From positions 1-64,000 of the forward strand of contig NZ_JACHON010000009.1 of NCBI RefSeq assembly GCF_014206945.1: a DNA stretch of 64,000 nucleotides, given 5' to 3'. This document shows positions 56,115-63,937 of this stretch, piece by piece. The translations under genes and the position numbers were made by a program. The notes under the pieces are model-generated. The model did not search any database. It was not told the origin of the DNA and saw only the letters and a list, made by a program, of their open reading frames with translations. How positions within the stretch are numbered: the first letter of the stretch is position 1; every line of letters begins with the position of its first letter. This stretch comes from Gracilibacillus halotolerans. GTDB lineage: Bacteria; Bacillota; Bacilli; Bacillales; Amphibacillaceae.

Positions 56115-56226
56115 ATGAAGTCAGCAATCCTGTTCCGAGTATTTCATAAAAAAGGGCATACGAATCCTATTCGTAAACGAACTCTTTTTATGAAACTCAT
56201 TCTTAAAAACAGGATTATAACTTCAT
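56115..56226 (-). other. large leader hairpin upstream of the leader ORF
   Basis: In the leader RNA ATGAAGT pairs with ACTTCAT, AATCCTGTT with AACAGGATT, and GAGTTTCATAAAAA with TTTTTTATGAAATACTC (with one bulge), so a nested stem spans 112 nt. Its 3' edge touches the ATG of the leader ORF. The hairpin holds the only Shine-Dalgarno-like sequence of that ORF, so it may limit its translation. No known RNA family is recognised. Confidence 0.7.
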
Positions 56227-56264
56227 CGGATTAACGTCATTCCTTTCCATAATTAATTAAAACT

Positions 56265-56293
56265 AGAATACCTAATTGATATGAGTTTGTCAA
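56265..56293 (-). promoter_or_regulatory. promoter of the ABC-F gene
   Basis: On the minus strand TTGACA (56288-56293), a 17-bp spacer and TATTCT (56265-56270) form a strong sigma-A promoter. The start of transcription near 56258 gives a leader of about 250 nt before the ABC-F start codon, which is unusually long. Confidence 0.8.
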
Positions 56294-56295
56294 CG

Positions 56296-56466
56296 TTATC
56301 TTTTTCTATTGTTAGCTGCATCTTTACGAATTTTTACATTATACCAAACTAAAAATAACACGGCTGCTAAGATAAAAAATCCCGGTACATGTATTACACC
56401 TGTTAAATCAAGGATTGCTAATATAATAAGAATTGCCAAAAAAGGTATTCGTATTTTATTATACAT
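56296..56466 (-). CDS. small membrane protein, unknown (56 aa)
   Basis: A 56-aa frame with GGGAGGAG ribosome binding site 7 nt upstream of the ATG (56464-56466). Two hydrophobic segments (about 8-26 and 29-43) and a basic tail ending KDAANNRKR. The start overlaps the stop of the luciferase-like oxidoreductase gene by 8 bp, so it is coupled to it. No family recognised. The stop lies three bases above the -35 box of the ABC-F promoter. Confidence 0.72.
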   Translation of the reverse strand: MYNKIRIPFLAILIILAILDLTGVIHVPGFFILAAVLFLVWYNVKIRKDAANNRKR

Positions 56467-57484
56467 GCGCCGCTCCTCCCATCTTTTTTATTTCAGGAAT
56501 TACTCTTTCAGCTAAAAGCTTTACCGTCTTCTTTATCTCCATTAGGGACTGACCACCAAAATCGACTTGCAATAACATGCGATTCTGATTGAAAAGAGTC
56601 TGCTGGTACTTTATTTTTTCGATAACTTGTGCTGGTGTTCCTACAAGTAACGTAGACTCCTTGCTTGTGACAAATTCTAAATCCGTTCGTGCCATTCCCA
56701 TTGGACCACCAATTCCATTTTCCATTAAGTGCTTCCAATATTTCGCGTATAACGGATAAAATTCATTCTCGATTTCTTCCTCTGTTTCGCGAATAAATGT
56801 ATGAGCGGCAATCGATACAAATCGATTATTAGATGAAGCGTTATCATTATAGGCATCTATAATAGGCGTGTATCTTTTTACTGTACCACCAAGCATTATT
56901 ACTGCTAACCCACATTGTTTTTTTGCAGCGCGTATAGCACTCTCCTTTGTTCCACTTACTCCAATATGTACAGGCAACTGGGACTGATAAGCACGTGGTG
57001 AAACTTCTGCATTCACTAATGAGTGGTGTACGTCACCTTTCCAGTTAACCTTTTCCTCTTTATTCGCTTTCAATAAAATTTGCAAATGTTCGTCAAATAA
57101 ATCATCGTATTTATTTTCATCGTAACCAAATAAGTGAAAGGACTCGTTAAAAGCACCTCTTCCTACAGTGATTTCAGCTCTTCCTTTCGATAAAAGATCC
57201 AGAGTCGCAAAATCCTCATATAGCCTTACAGGATTTGTTGTTCCTAGTAAAGAAGTAAGTGCTGTAAGCTTTATTTGCTTTGTTGAAGCAGCAATATAGG
57301 ACAATATTAACTGAGGAGAGGAGCTAACATAATCTAGCCGATGATGCTCCCCTACTCCAAATAAATCGATACCTAGTTCATCTGCATAGTTTCCTAAATG
57401 AATTAACTCCTGAATCCGTCCTAATTGGCTTTCTTGACCGTTACTTGAAAATTGTTCTCCTAAAGAAAAGACTCCAAACTCCAT
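56459..57484 (-). CDS. luciferase-like flavin-dependent oxidoreductase
   Basis: A 341-aa TIM-barrel protein of the luciferase-like monooxygenase superfamily: MEFGVFSLGEQFSSNG, GVGEHHRLDYVSSSP (about 43-57), LTALTSLLGTTNPVRLYEDFATLDLLSKGRAEITVGRG (in parts) and LPVHIGVSGTKES. It is a different subgroup from the protein at 8514. The family uses FMNH2. The substrate is unknown. A 56-aa membrane protein gene overlaps its end. Confidence 0.88.
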   Translation of the reverse strand: MEFGVFSLGEQFSSNGQESQLGRIQELIHLGNYADELGIDLFGVGEHHRLDYVSSSPQLILSYIAASTKQIKLTALTSLLGTTNPVRLYEDFATLDLLSKGRAEITVGRGAFNESFHLFGYDENKYDDLFDEHLQILLKANKEEKVNWKGDVHHSLVNAEVSPRAYQSQLPVHIGVSGTKESAIRAAKKQCGLAVIMLGGTVKRYTPIIDAYNDNASSNNRFVSIAAHTFIRETEEEIENEFYPLYAKYWKHLMENGIGGPMGMARTDLEFVTSKESTLLVGTPAQVIEKIKYQQTLFNQNRMLLQVDFGGQSLMEIKKTVKLLAERVIPEIKKMGGAAHV

Positions 57485-57548
57485 TCTCTCTCCACCCCAT
57501 TCTAGTTGTTTCTATCGTATCATAATTATTTCTTTTATTGCTAGCACC

Positions 57549-58223
57549 TTAATCAAACTGAAAATCTAGCCAAGGCTTTTCTTTCGGTGGTGAAGAGATT
57601 GTTTCTACATTTTCATCTCGGACTGGATGTGGGAACTTCAATTTATAGGACCATAAGGCAATTTGCTGACCTGGTTTATTTACATCACTTCCGTATTTCT
57701 GGTCACCATAAAGTGGATACCCTCGCGAAGCAAACTGAACTCTTATTTGATGGGAGCGTCCGGTAATCAAATTTATTTTTACTAAGCTTAAGTCTTCAAA
57801 TGTTTCCAGCACCTCATATGTCAATATCGCTTCTTTAGCACCTTTTTTATTCGCTGAGACAACCTCTGTTTTATTCTTATTCTTGTCTTTTAATAAATAG
57901 TCCGTTAGAGTTCCATTATTATCAGGAACACCTCTTACGATTGCCAAATAGATTTTTTCCATTTCGTTTTTCCGAATGGTATTAGAGAGGCGTGAGGCAG
58001 CTTTCGATGTCTTAGCAAATACCATCACCCCTCCTACTGGGCGATCCAATCGGTGAACTAATCCTAAATAGACGTTACCTGGTTTTTGATAACGTTCTTT
58101 AATATCTTGTTTTAAATAGGTAAGCATGTCCATATCTTTACTTTCATCTTCCTGTGCAGGAACATTGGGAGGCTTGGAGACAAGAAGTAGATGATTGTCC
58201 TCGTATAATATCGGTATGTGCAT
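57549..58223 (-). CDS. RluA-family pseudouridine synthase
   Basis: A 224-aa RNA pseudouridine synthase without S4 domain. ILYEDNHLLLVSKPPNVPAQ (in parts), LGLVHRLDRPVGGVMVFAKTSKAA (in parts, catalytic Asp in RLDR at about residue 60), and RSHQIRVQFASRGYPLYGDQKYG (in parts) are diagnostic. It lacks the usual N-terminal extension, so it falls among the short RluA/RluC-like forms (YjbO-like). The RNA target is unknown. Confidence 0.92.
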   Translation of the reverse strand: MHIPILYEDNHLLLVSKPPNVPAQEDESKDMDMLTYLKQDIKERYQKPGNVYLGLVHRLDRPVGGVMVFAKTSKAASRLSNTIRKNEMEKIYLAIVRGVPDNNGTLTDYLLKDKNKNKTEVVSANKKGAKEAILTYEVLETFEDLSLVKINLITGRSHQIRVQFASRGYPLYGDQKYGSDVNKPGQQIALWSYKLKFPHPVRDENVETISSPPKEKPWLDFQFD

Positions 58224-58364
58224 TTGTAATCCTCCATTTTTTAAATGTTTACATGTATCGTAGCATACTCACTTACAATCGTGCTATTTTTGTACAGTTT
58301 CTATATATAGTCTCAACAATTTAGTCGCTCCATACGCGATGATGAGCATTTGAGTATTTTTCAG

Positions 58365-58409
58365 AAAAAAACGTGACTTCCTCTCATTTTCAGTGAGGAA
58401 ATCACGTTT
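58365..58409 (-). terminator. cupredoxin gene terminator
   Basis: AAACGTGA and TTCCTC (58369-58383) pair with GAGGAA and TCACGTTT (58395-58409) around one mismatch. TTTTTT follows on the minus strand. Confidence 0.85.
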
Positions 58410-58423
58410 GTTAATCACTCGTA

Positions 58424-58819
58424 TTATTCAACAATTAATGTAGCAACCATGTCATCATGACCTGCACCACATGGGATGTTACATCTAATAATATATTCAC
58501 CAGGCTCTAATGTTGCAGTAGTTGACCCTTCAGATTGTAAAGCAACATCTGTATCTACAATTTCAATACCGTGAAAGCCTTCTTCATTTGTTAAATTTAC
58601 CGTTACTTCACCAGCAGCAACTGTATATGTCTCTTGGTCAAAATCCCAGTTAGAAGCTTTTATATCAACTACTTCACCATCAGCGGACTCCGTAGTATTA
58701 GATTCTTCTGCACTGTTATCTGCATCTGTATTAGAATCCTGTGCGTCGTCTCCGCCACCACAAGCTACCAATACACCAGCTACTAAAACAAACATAAGCA
58801 TAAGTAGAATTTTTTTCAT
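58424..58819 (-). CDS. cupredoxin lipoprotein with CuA-type copper motif
   Basis: A 131-aa lipoprotein: signal peptide, lipobox LVAC (Cys about 20), an acidic Ser/Asp/Thr-rich linker, then a small cupredoxin domain (about 55-131). The ligand set CNIPCGAGHDDM near the C-terminus has the spacing C-x3-C-x3-H-x2-M of the CuA site of cytochrome c oxidase subunit II, and GFHGIEI supplies a further His. So it may carry a CuA-like centre or act in copper delivery to oxidase. The ATG at 58819 follows AAAGGAGATC. It is monocistronic. Confidence 0.85.
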   Translation of the reverse strand: MKKILLMLMFVLVAGVLVACGGGDDAQDSNTDADNSAEESNTTESADGEVVDIKASNWDFDQETYTVAAGEVTVNLTNEEGFHGIEIVDTDVALQSEGSTTATLEPGEYIIRCNIPCGAGHDDMVATLIVE

Positions 58820-58978
58820 GTTATGATCTCCTTTCACTCAAGATAGATTATTTGTCTATCATTATAGCTATCTTTCAAGATAATTATACGCTCTAATTGA
58901 ATAGTAAAGCCAATTTAACAAATCAACTTTATAGATGTGTCATTTATTGTTCAAACTTCCGTCAATATTTGGACAAAA

Positions 58979-59743
58979 TTATACTCTATAGAATTTTTTC
59001 GTGACAGATAATAGAACAGAGCTCACTTCTTCTATTGTTTTCTCTTTTATTTCTGCTATTTTTGCAATCGAATGCTTCATCATCTTAGGATGTGTCATTT
59101 GATGTTGAAAGGGGCCTTCAAAGGGCCATGGACCATCCGTTTCAACCATTAACAATTCTAATGGATAATACTTGATGATTGACTGAATTTCCTTTTCATA
59201 TATGCAATCTGGAGTAACAGAAATAACATAGCCTCTATCTATCATTTTGTTCATCGTAGTCTCACTGCCTTTAAACCAATGAAAATGTGCCTTCTCGATA
59301 CGATGATTATCTAATAATTGGATTACTGTGTCCGCATCCTCATATACTGCATGTAAAACTACTGGTAGCTTGCATTGTTTCGCTACTTGTAAGAATTCTT
59401 CTAAAATGTCCTCATACATCTTACTATTTAGTTGTGGATTTTCCTTTTTTAAGTAATAAGGTAATCCTATTTCACCTATTGCTACAATCTCGGATTGCCT
59501 CTCTTTTATTAGCTCAAGAATTTTTGTTAATTCCAAAGATTGAATAGGCTCTTGCTCCGGGTGCCACCCTAACGCAGGGTATACTTTGTTATTTTCTTTG
59601 GCTAACTCTAGTACTCTTTGGCAACTGTTGTAATCACTAGAGACAGCAATTAATCCATCAATTTTATCATCGGCTAAATCTTCTAAAATGATTGTTTGCT
59701 CGTTCTTTTTGTACCAGTCTAAATGAACGTGAGCATCAATCAT
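58979..59743 (-). CDS. TatD-family metal-dependent hydrolase
   Basis: A 254-aa TIM-barrel amidohydrolase-type protein. Metal ligands are visible: DAHVHLDWY near the start (two His), the Glu in AIGEIGLPYYL, His in VVLHAVYED and KAHFHWFKG, and the Asp in VETDGPWPF. The ATG at 59743 is chosen over a GTG at 59752 because GGAG lies 8 nt upstream. It overlaps the end of the thiZ-like gene by 8 bp and so belongs to the thiamine-precursor operon. TatD proteins are usually nucleases, but the context suggests a small-molecule hydrolase here (inference). Confidence 0.87.
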   Translation of the reverse strand: MIDAHVHLDWYKKNEQTIILEDLADDKIDGLIAVSSDYNSCQRVLELAKENNKVYPALGWHPEQEPIQSLELTKILELIKERQSEIVAIGEIGLPYYLKKENPQLNSKMYEDILEEFLQVAKQCKLPVVLHAVYEDADTVIQLLDNHRIEKAHFHWFKGSETTMNKMIDRGYVISVTPDCIYEKEIQSIIKYYPLELLMVETDGPWPFEGPFQHQMTHPKMMKHSIAKIAEIKEKTIEEVSSVLLSVTKKFYRV

Positions 59744-60479
59744 GCGAATCACTCCGTAAGATTTGATAGATTTCTCTTTTTATATGCAAAAATTCTTCCG
59801 ATAATCGAATGTCTTCTACTCTTGGTCTAGAAAATTGTATCGATATCTCTTTCACGATAGTCGCCGGTCTATCCCCTAATATTAAGATTCTATCAGATAA
59901 AAATATTGCTTCCTCGATATCGTGAGTGACAAATAGAACGGTTGGTTTTGCTTCCTCCCATATCGATAGCAACCATTTTTGCATTTCCATTCTTGTAAAT
60001 TCATCCAAAGCAGAAAATGGTTCGTCTAATAACATTGCCTTCTGTGGACTTAACAAACTTCGCACGAAAGCTGCTCGTTGTTTCATCCCTCCAGATAATT
60101 CACGTGGATAAGATTCCTTATATTCGCTGAGCCCTACCTTATTCAGCATTTCAATCGCTTTGTCTCTATTTGGCTTTTCCTTTAATTCCTGTGCAAGCAA
60201 AACATTATCTAAAACACTCCGCCAAGGAAATAATGATGGAGATTGTGGCATATAGCTAATCTTCCCTCGTTTACCGGTAATATCTTCACCATCCAAAGTA
60301 ATCGAGCCACTATCTGGGGCAAACAGTCCTCCGATTAAATGAAAAAGTGTACTTTTCCCACTGCCCGAAGGTCCTAACAAAGAAACAAATTCTCCATCTT
60401 TAATGACCAAGGAGACATTTTCCAAAACAGCCGTATCATCAAATCGCTTGGAGAGTTGGTTAATTTCGAGTTTACTCAT
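59736..60479 (-). CDS. thiZ: ABC transporter ATP-binding protein (thiamine precursor, ThiZ type)
   Basis: A 247-aa ATPase of the nitrate/sulfonate/taurine class. Walker A is LLGPSGSGKSTL (about 33-44), the Q loop MPQSPSLFPW, the signature ELSGGMKQRAAFVRSL and Walker B AMLLDEPFSALDE, with the switch His in VTHDIEEA. Its start overlaps the end of the permease gene by 4 bp. The transporter specificity comes from the TPP riboswitch and the NMT1-type binding protein of the same operon. Confidence 0.92.
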   Translation of the reverse strand: MSKLEINQLSKRFDDTAVLENVSLVIKDGEFVSLLGPSGSGKSTLFHLIGGLFAPDSGSITLDGEDITGKRGKISYMPQSPSLFPWRSVLDNVLLAQELKEKPNRDKAIEMLNKVGLSEYKESYPRELSGGMKQRAAFVRSLLSPQKAMLLDEPFSALDEFTRMEMQKWLLSIWEEAKPTVLFVTHDIEEAIFLSDRILILGDRPATIVKEISIQFSRPRVEDIRLSEEFLHIKREIYQILRSDSHD

Positions 60480-61231
60480 CTGTTCTCCCCCTTCACATAC
60501 TGCCAGCGTAAAACGAAGCGCTCAATTAAAATTATTGCTCCAAACAAAATAAAGCAAAGTAAAATTACAAGCAAAATTGCTACAAATACTCGATCTGTTC
60601 GGAAGGAGGAGGAGGCTAGTGTCATATAAACACCAATTCCTTTACTTGCACCTAACCACTCTGAAATAACTGCTCCCATTACACTGTACGTTGCGGAGAT
60701 TTTTAGTCCCGAAAAAATGGATGGCAATGCATGTGGTAATTCTAGCTTTGTAAACATTTGCTGTTTGCTAGCACCCGCCATTTTCATATAATGTACAAGT
60801 TCTCGATTCGTTTGACGAAATCCGTCTAGTGTTGCGATTGTAACAGGGAAGAAGCATACAAGCGTAATTATGATGATTTTTGGTAATGTTCCATAACCAA
60901 ACCAAATAACAAGTAACGGAGCAAGTACAATGATTGGAATATTTTGTGATAGTAATAGTACTGGATAAACCATCTGGCGTACAAATGGTAATACGTGCAA
61001 TAGAACAGCTATAAGTAAGCCAATGCTTACGCCAATCGCAAAGCCGCTTAGTGTTAACACTACTGTTGAACTAATGTGGTGTTGATAATTAGTCCAACTC
61101 TGTACCGCTTCTTGCAGAATGATGGAAGGAGCTGGTAGAATCCAGCTCTCTATGTTAAATAATCTTGTACTCACTTCCCACATTACTATAAGAAAAGCAA
61201 GAAAAACGGCCGGTATCCATATCTTCCTCAT
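60476..61231 (-). CDS. thiX: ABC transporter permease (thiamine precursor, ThiX type)
   Basis: A 251-aa permease of the SsuC/TauC class with six helices. The EAA-like loop is HYMKMAGASKQQMFTKLELPHALPSIFSGLKI (in parts, about 145-175). WVLPAPSIILQEAVQSW-like text near the N-terminus (SWILPAPSIILQEA) is typical. It lies 40 bp after the thiamine-binding protein gene and overlaps the ATPase gene. Confidence 0.92.
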   Translation of the reverse strand: MRKIWIPAVFLAFLIVMWEVSTRLFNIESWILPAPSIILQEAVQSWTNYQHHISSTVVLTLSGFAIGVSIGLLIAVLLHVLPFVRQMVYPVLLLSQNIPIIVLAPLLVIWFGYGTLPKIIIITLVCFFPVTIATLDGFRQTNRELVHYMKMAGASKQQMFTKLELPHALPSIFSGLKISATYSVMGAVISEWLGASKGIGVYMTLASSSFRTDRVFVAILLVILLCFILFGAIILIERFVLRWQYVKGENR

Positions 61232-61271
61232 TCGTGTCCTCTCCCATTGACTATTTAATAACTACAAAATT

Positions 61272-61565
61272 TTATCGATATTTCTTAGTCAAATCTTGCA
61301 TGGACGCCTGCTTATCTTTCCTTGAGTAAATCTTTACTTGGGAAATGATACTCGGACAACCTAGTTCATGTAATCGCTCATTCATTTTTTCAATAATGTT
61401 TAAAAGCTCCGCTAATTCCCCTTCCATTGTCGTTTCCAATGGATTTACTTGATACGATACGCCAGATTGCTCAATGATTTGGATTGCTTCATCAACAAAT
61501 GGTATAGAATCCTCACCATTTTTAGTGGTAGGGATAATCTGTATACTTACTAATGATTCTGCCAT
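61272..61565 (-). CDS. thiamine-binding protein (MTH1187/YkoF-type)
   Basis: A 97-aa protein of the MTH1187/YkoF ferredoxin-like fold: VSIQIIPTTKNGEDSIPFVDEAI (in parts), the YQVNPLETTMEGEL motif at about 38-51, and MNERLHELGCPSIISQVKI. Relatives bind thiamine or the hydroxymethylpyrimidine part in the cytoplasm. AGGAGGAGAA precedes the ATG. It is the second gene of the TPP-controlled operon. Confidence 0.88.
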   Translation of the reverse strand: MAESLVSIQIIPTTKNGEDSIPFVDEAIQIIEQSGVSYQVNPLETTMEGELAELLNIIEKMNERLHELGCPSIISQVKIYSRKDKQASMQDLTKKYR

Positions 61566-61578
61566 TTAAATTCTCCTC

Positions 61579-62565
61579 CTACTCTGGTATAAACTCGTTT
61601 GTAAATGCAGATTTTACGTCTAACTCACTATCTATTAGTTCATTTTCGTACATCCAGTCCGCATAGTTTTGCCAAATATCCTCGGATTGTACTCCCCATC
61701 TATCTGCATCATCTTGATATTTTGGTGATAACCATTCCTGGCTTGCATGAACAAGTTCACTATCCAAATCCGGTACATGGTTGACTAAAATGTCAGCAGC
61801 TTCGTCTGGATTTTCGATTGCAAATTGATATCCATCACTAATTGCCTTCATGAAAGCAGCGACTACTTGATCTTGCTCACTTATTAATTCTTCGCTCGTT
61901 ATTATAACTGGTGTGTAATAATCCAACTTGTCGGAATAGTCAGTTAGGTAAAGCATATCTAAATCTTCACCACGTAATTCTGCTTCTATTCCAGTCCATG
62001 CATAATAAATCCATGCAAAATCGATGTCTCTTTTAATGGCAGTAAAGAAATCTGTATTACCAATATTAATAATCTCCACATCTTCCACAGAAGCATCCTC
62101 TTGTTTCATTAATGAATCAATCACAGCGGCTTCTACTGGAGCACCCCATCCACCATATTTCTTACCTGCAAAATCTTTCGGTGATGTAATGCCATATTCT
62201 GTCGGTGCGGCAAATCCAGAAGTGTTGTGCTGAATGATCGCCCCAATGGATACGATTGGAATGTCTTGTACTCTAGCTTCTGTAACTGTTTCTTGTGCAC
62301 TAATGGCAAATTCCGCCTGTCCAGATGCTACTGTCTGCTCTGGTCCTGACTCACCTGGCATGATAATATCCACGTTAATACCTTGTTCTTCAAAGTATCC
62401 ATTTTCTTCTGCTACATAGATACCTGTATGGTTCGTGTTCGGTGTCCAATCTAAAACTAATGTAACGTCGGTTAATTCTGTATCTGTTGTCTCTTCTCCG
62501 CCGCCGCATGCTGCTAGCAAGATAACAACCAAAACAATTGTGAAACTCGTCCAATATTTACGCAT
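61579..62565 (-). CDS. thiY: thiamine-precursor ABC transporter binding lipoprotein (ThiY, NMT1/THI5-like)
   Basis: A 328-aa lipoprotein with lipobox LLAAC (Cys about 19). The mature part has the NMT1/THI5-like fold: LVLDWTPNTNHTGIYVAEENGYFEEQGI (in parts), GESGPEQTVASGQAEFAIS and FAWIYYAWTGIEAEL. B. halodurans ThiY binds formyl-aminopyrimidine, a thiamine breakdown product. The same ligand here is likely. The ATG at 62565 follows GGGGGAT. It is the first gene behind the TPP riboswitch. Confidence 0.93.
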   Translation of the reverse strand: MRKYWTSFTIVLVVILLAACGGGEETTDTELTDVTLVLDWTPNTNHTGIYVAEENGYFEEQGINVDIIMPGESGPEQTVASGQAEFAISAQETVTEARVQDIPIVSIGAIIQHNTSGFAAPTEYGITSPKDFAGKKYGGWGAPVEAAVIDSLMKQEDASVEDVEIINIGNTDFFTAIKRDIDFAWIYYAWTGIEAELRGEDLDMLYLTDYSDKLDYYTPVIITSEELISEQDQVVAAFMKAISDGYQFAIENPDEAADILVNHVPDLDSELVHASQEWLSPKYQDDADRWGVQSEDIWQNYADWMYENELIDSELDVKSAFTNEFIPE

Positions 62566-62691
62566 TTTTATCCCCCATATTCTAATTATGTTGTTCAACT
62601 ATCATAAGGAGTGGACATACAGAGGGATCTCATCTGACCCATATATACGAAAAATTTAAGGCATAAGTGAAATAAAAAGCCTTTTACAATA

Positions 62692-62719
62692 TAAAAAGCT
62701 CTAGGCAAAAGCCTAGAGC
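62692..62719 (-). terminator. riboswitch-controlled terminator of the thi operon
   Basis: A perfect stem GCTCTAGGC (62698-62706) with GCCTAGAGC (62711-62719), loop AAAA, is followed by TTTTTAT on the minus strand. It lies between the TPP aptamer and thiY, where an expression platform is expected. Confidence 0.9.
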
Positions 62720-62741
62720 GCATATATGATGATCATACCTA

Positions 62742-62830
62742 TATGTTCCCTACGCTGGCACAACCCAGATCAGGTTCAAAGAGTCCGTATCTATCGGATA
62801 CTATCTCAACCGGCAACACCGGTCCCCCCA
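62742..62830 (-). promoter_or_regulatory. TPP riboswitch (THI element)
   Basis: The minus strand shows the THI-box core: GGGGGGACCGG, the pyrimidine-sensing loop TTGAGAT, and TGAACCTGATCTGGGTTGTG followed by GCCAGCGTAGGGAA. The variable P3 extension lies between. When TPP binds, the downstream terminator should form and the transporter genes be turned off. Confidence 0.97.
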
Positions 62831-62920
62831 CATGTTTCCTTATAAAGTTGTCTATAGATAACTTTGCCATAGCTTGCATTATTTTTCAAGCATCGACTCT
62901 CTTTAACGGATTTAAAGCAC

Positions 62921-63919
62921 TTAAGTCAATTTATGACCACAGTTACCACAGAAATTCATTCCACCTGTCTTTGTTCCGCAGTTTGGACAGAAATTCGGAA
63001 TATTAGCATTGTTCGTTGTTTGTTGATTGTTCGTTGCCGGCTGTTGTTTAGAAGATGAATCAGAATCTTTCTTCTCATCTGAATCCTTCATCATTTCCTT
63101 CGCCATTTGCATACCCATCATCATTCCTGCCATATCTGTTGCACTATTGCCACCTTGTGAATTTCCGGAAGCAATCGCATCTGTAACAGAAACGTCTTTA
63201 TAACGTTGCATATCTCCAATCATCCCATGAGAAGCTGACTTAGTAATCATATCTTGGATTTCTTTCGGATAATTAAAGCTCATAATGTTAAATCGAGTAA
63301 TTTCAAATCCGTCTCGATTGACTTGCATGTCTAAATCTTCTTTAATCCCTTCTCCTATCTCAAAGGAATTAGCCTGCAAATTAAACATGTCTTTTCCTTC
63401 TCTCGCAATCCATTTCATAAGTAATTGGTCGAGAATTGCTGAGATACGTATACGAATGTCCTCAACTAAATAGCTGTTTTTTACACCTGCGACATTATCA
63501 ATGAGCTTTACATAATCAAGGACTCTAAATTGAAAAGTACCATTTGCTCGTATTGGGATACCACCTGGTAAACTTGGACTAGGGATGTTAATGACATTTT
63601 TTGTTCCCCATTTCACGGTAAATTCTTTCGTATTAACGAAAAGTACTTCTACTCGCATTCCACTGTTGAAACCAAATCGGAATCCTTTTAGTGTAGAAAG
63701 AAATGGAACGATTTCAGATTCAACTTCATATTCGCCCTCTTCTTTAAAAATCCCTTCAATTTTACCTTGATCAAAAAATATTGCGTCCTGGCCTGGACGA
63801 ATAATTAACTTACTTCCTTTTTTAACTTCATTATTTCGCCATTTCCAAAAAATCATATCATCGCGAAATTCATCCCATTCGATTACGTCTGAAAATTGAT
63901 CCTTAAACAAGTTAAACAT
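62921..63919 (-). CDS. ydjI: SPFH-domain protein with C-terminal zinc ribbon (YdjI-like)
   Basis: A 332-aa protein with an SPFH/band-7-like domain (about 1-210) that starts MFNLFKDQFSDVIEWDE, like B. subtilis YdjI. A Gly/Met/Ser-rich linker (about 230-300) follows, then a zinc ribbon with two Cys pairs, FCPNCGTKTGGMNFCGNCGHK (in parts). B. subtilis ydjFGHI is a SigW-linked membrane-stress operon. The gene upstream is the end of a ydjH-like gene, so the order is conserved. Confidence 0.88.
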   Translation of the reverse strand: MFNLFKDQFSDVIEWDEFRDDMIFWKWRNNEVKKGSKLIIRPGQDAIFFDQGKIEGIFKEEGEYEVESEIVPFLSTLKGFRFGFNSGMRVEVLFVNTKEFTVKWGTKNVINIPSPSLPGGIPIRANGTFQFRVLDYVKLIDNVAGVKNSYLVEDIRIRISAILDQLLMKWIAREGKDMFNLQANSFEIGEGIKEDLDMQVNRDGFEITRFNIMSFNYPKEIQDMITKSASHGMIGDMQRYKDVSVTDAIASGNSQGGNSATDMAGMMMGMQMAKEMMKDSDEKKDSDSSSKQQPATNNQQTTNNANIPNFCPNCGTKTGGMNFCGNCGHKLT

Positions 63920-63937
63920 CTAATCATCCTTTCTATA

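Noticed and set aside
62844-62865. Palindrome AAAGTT...AACTTT as a terminator of the ydjI-like gene
   Set aside because: The inverted repeat is real, but no T run follows on the minus strand, so it could equally be an operator of the thi promoter.
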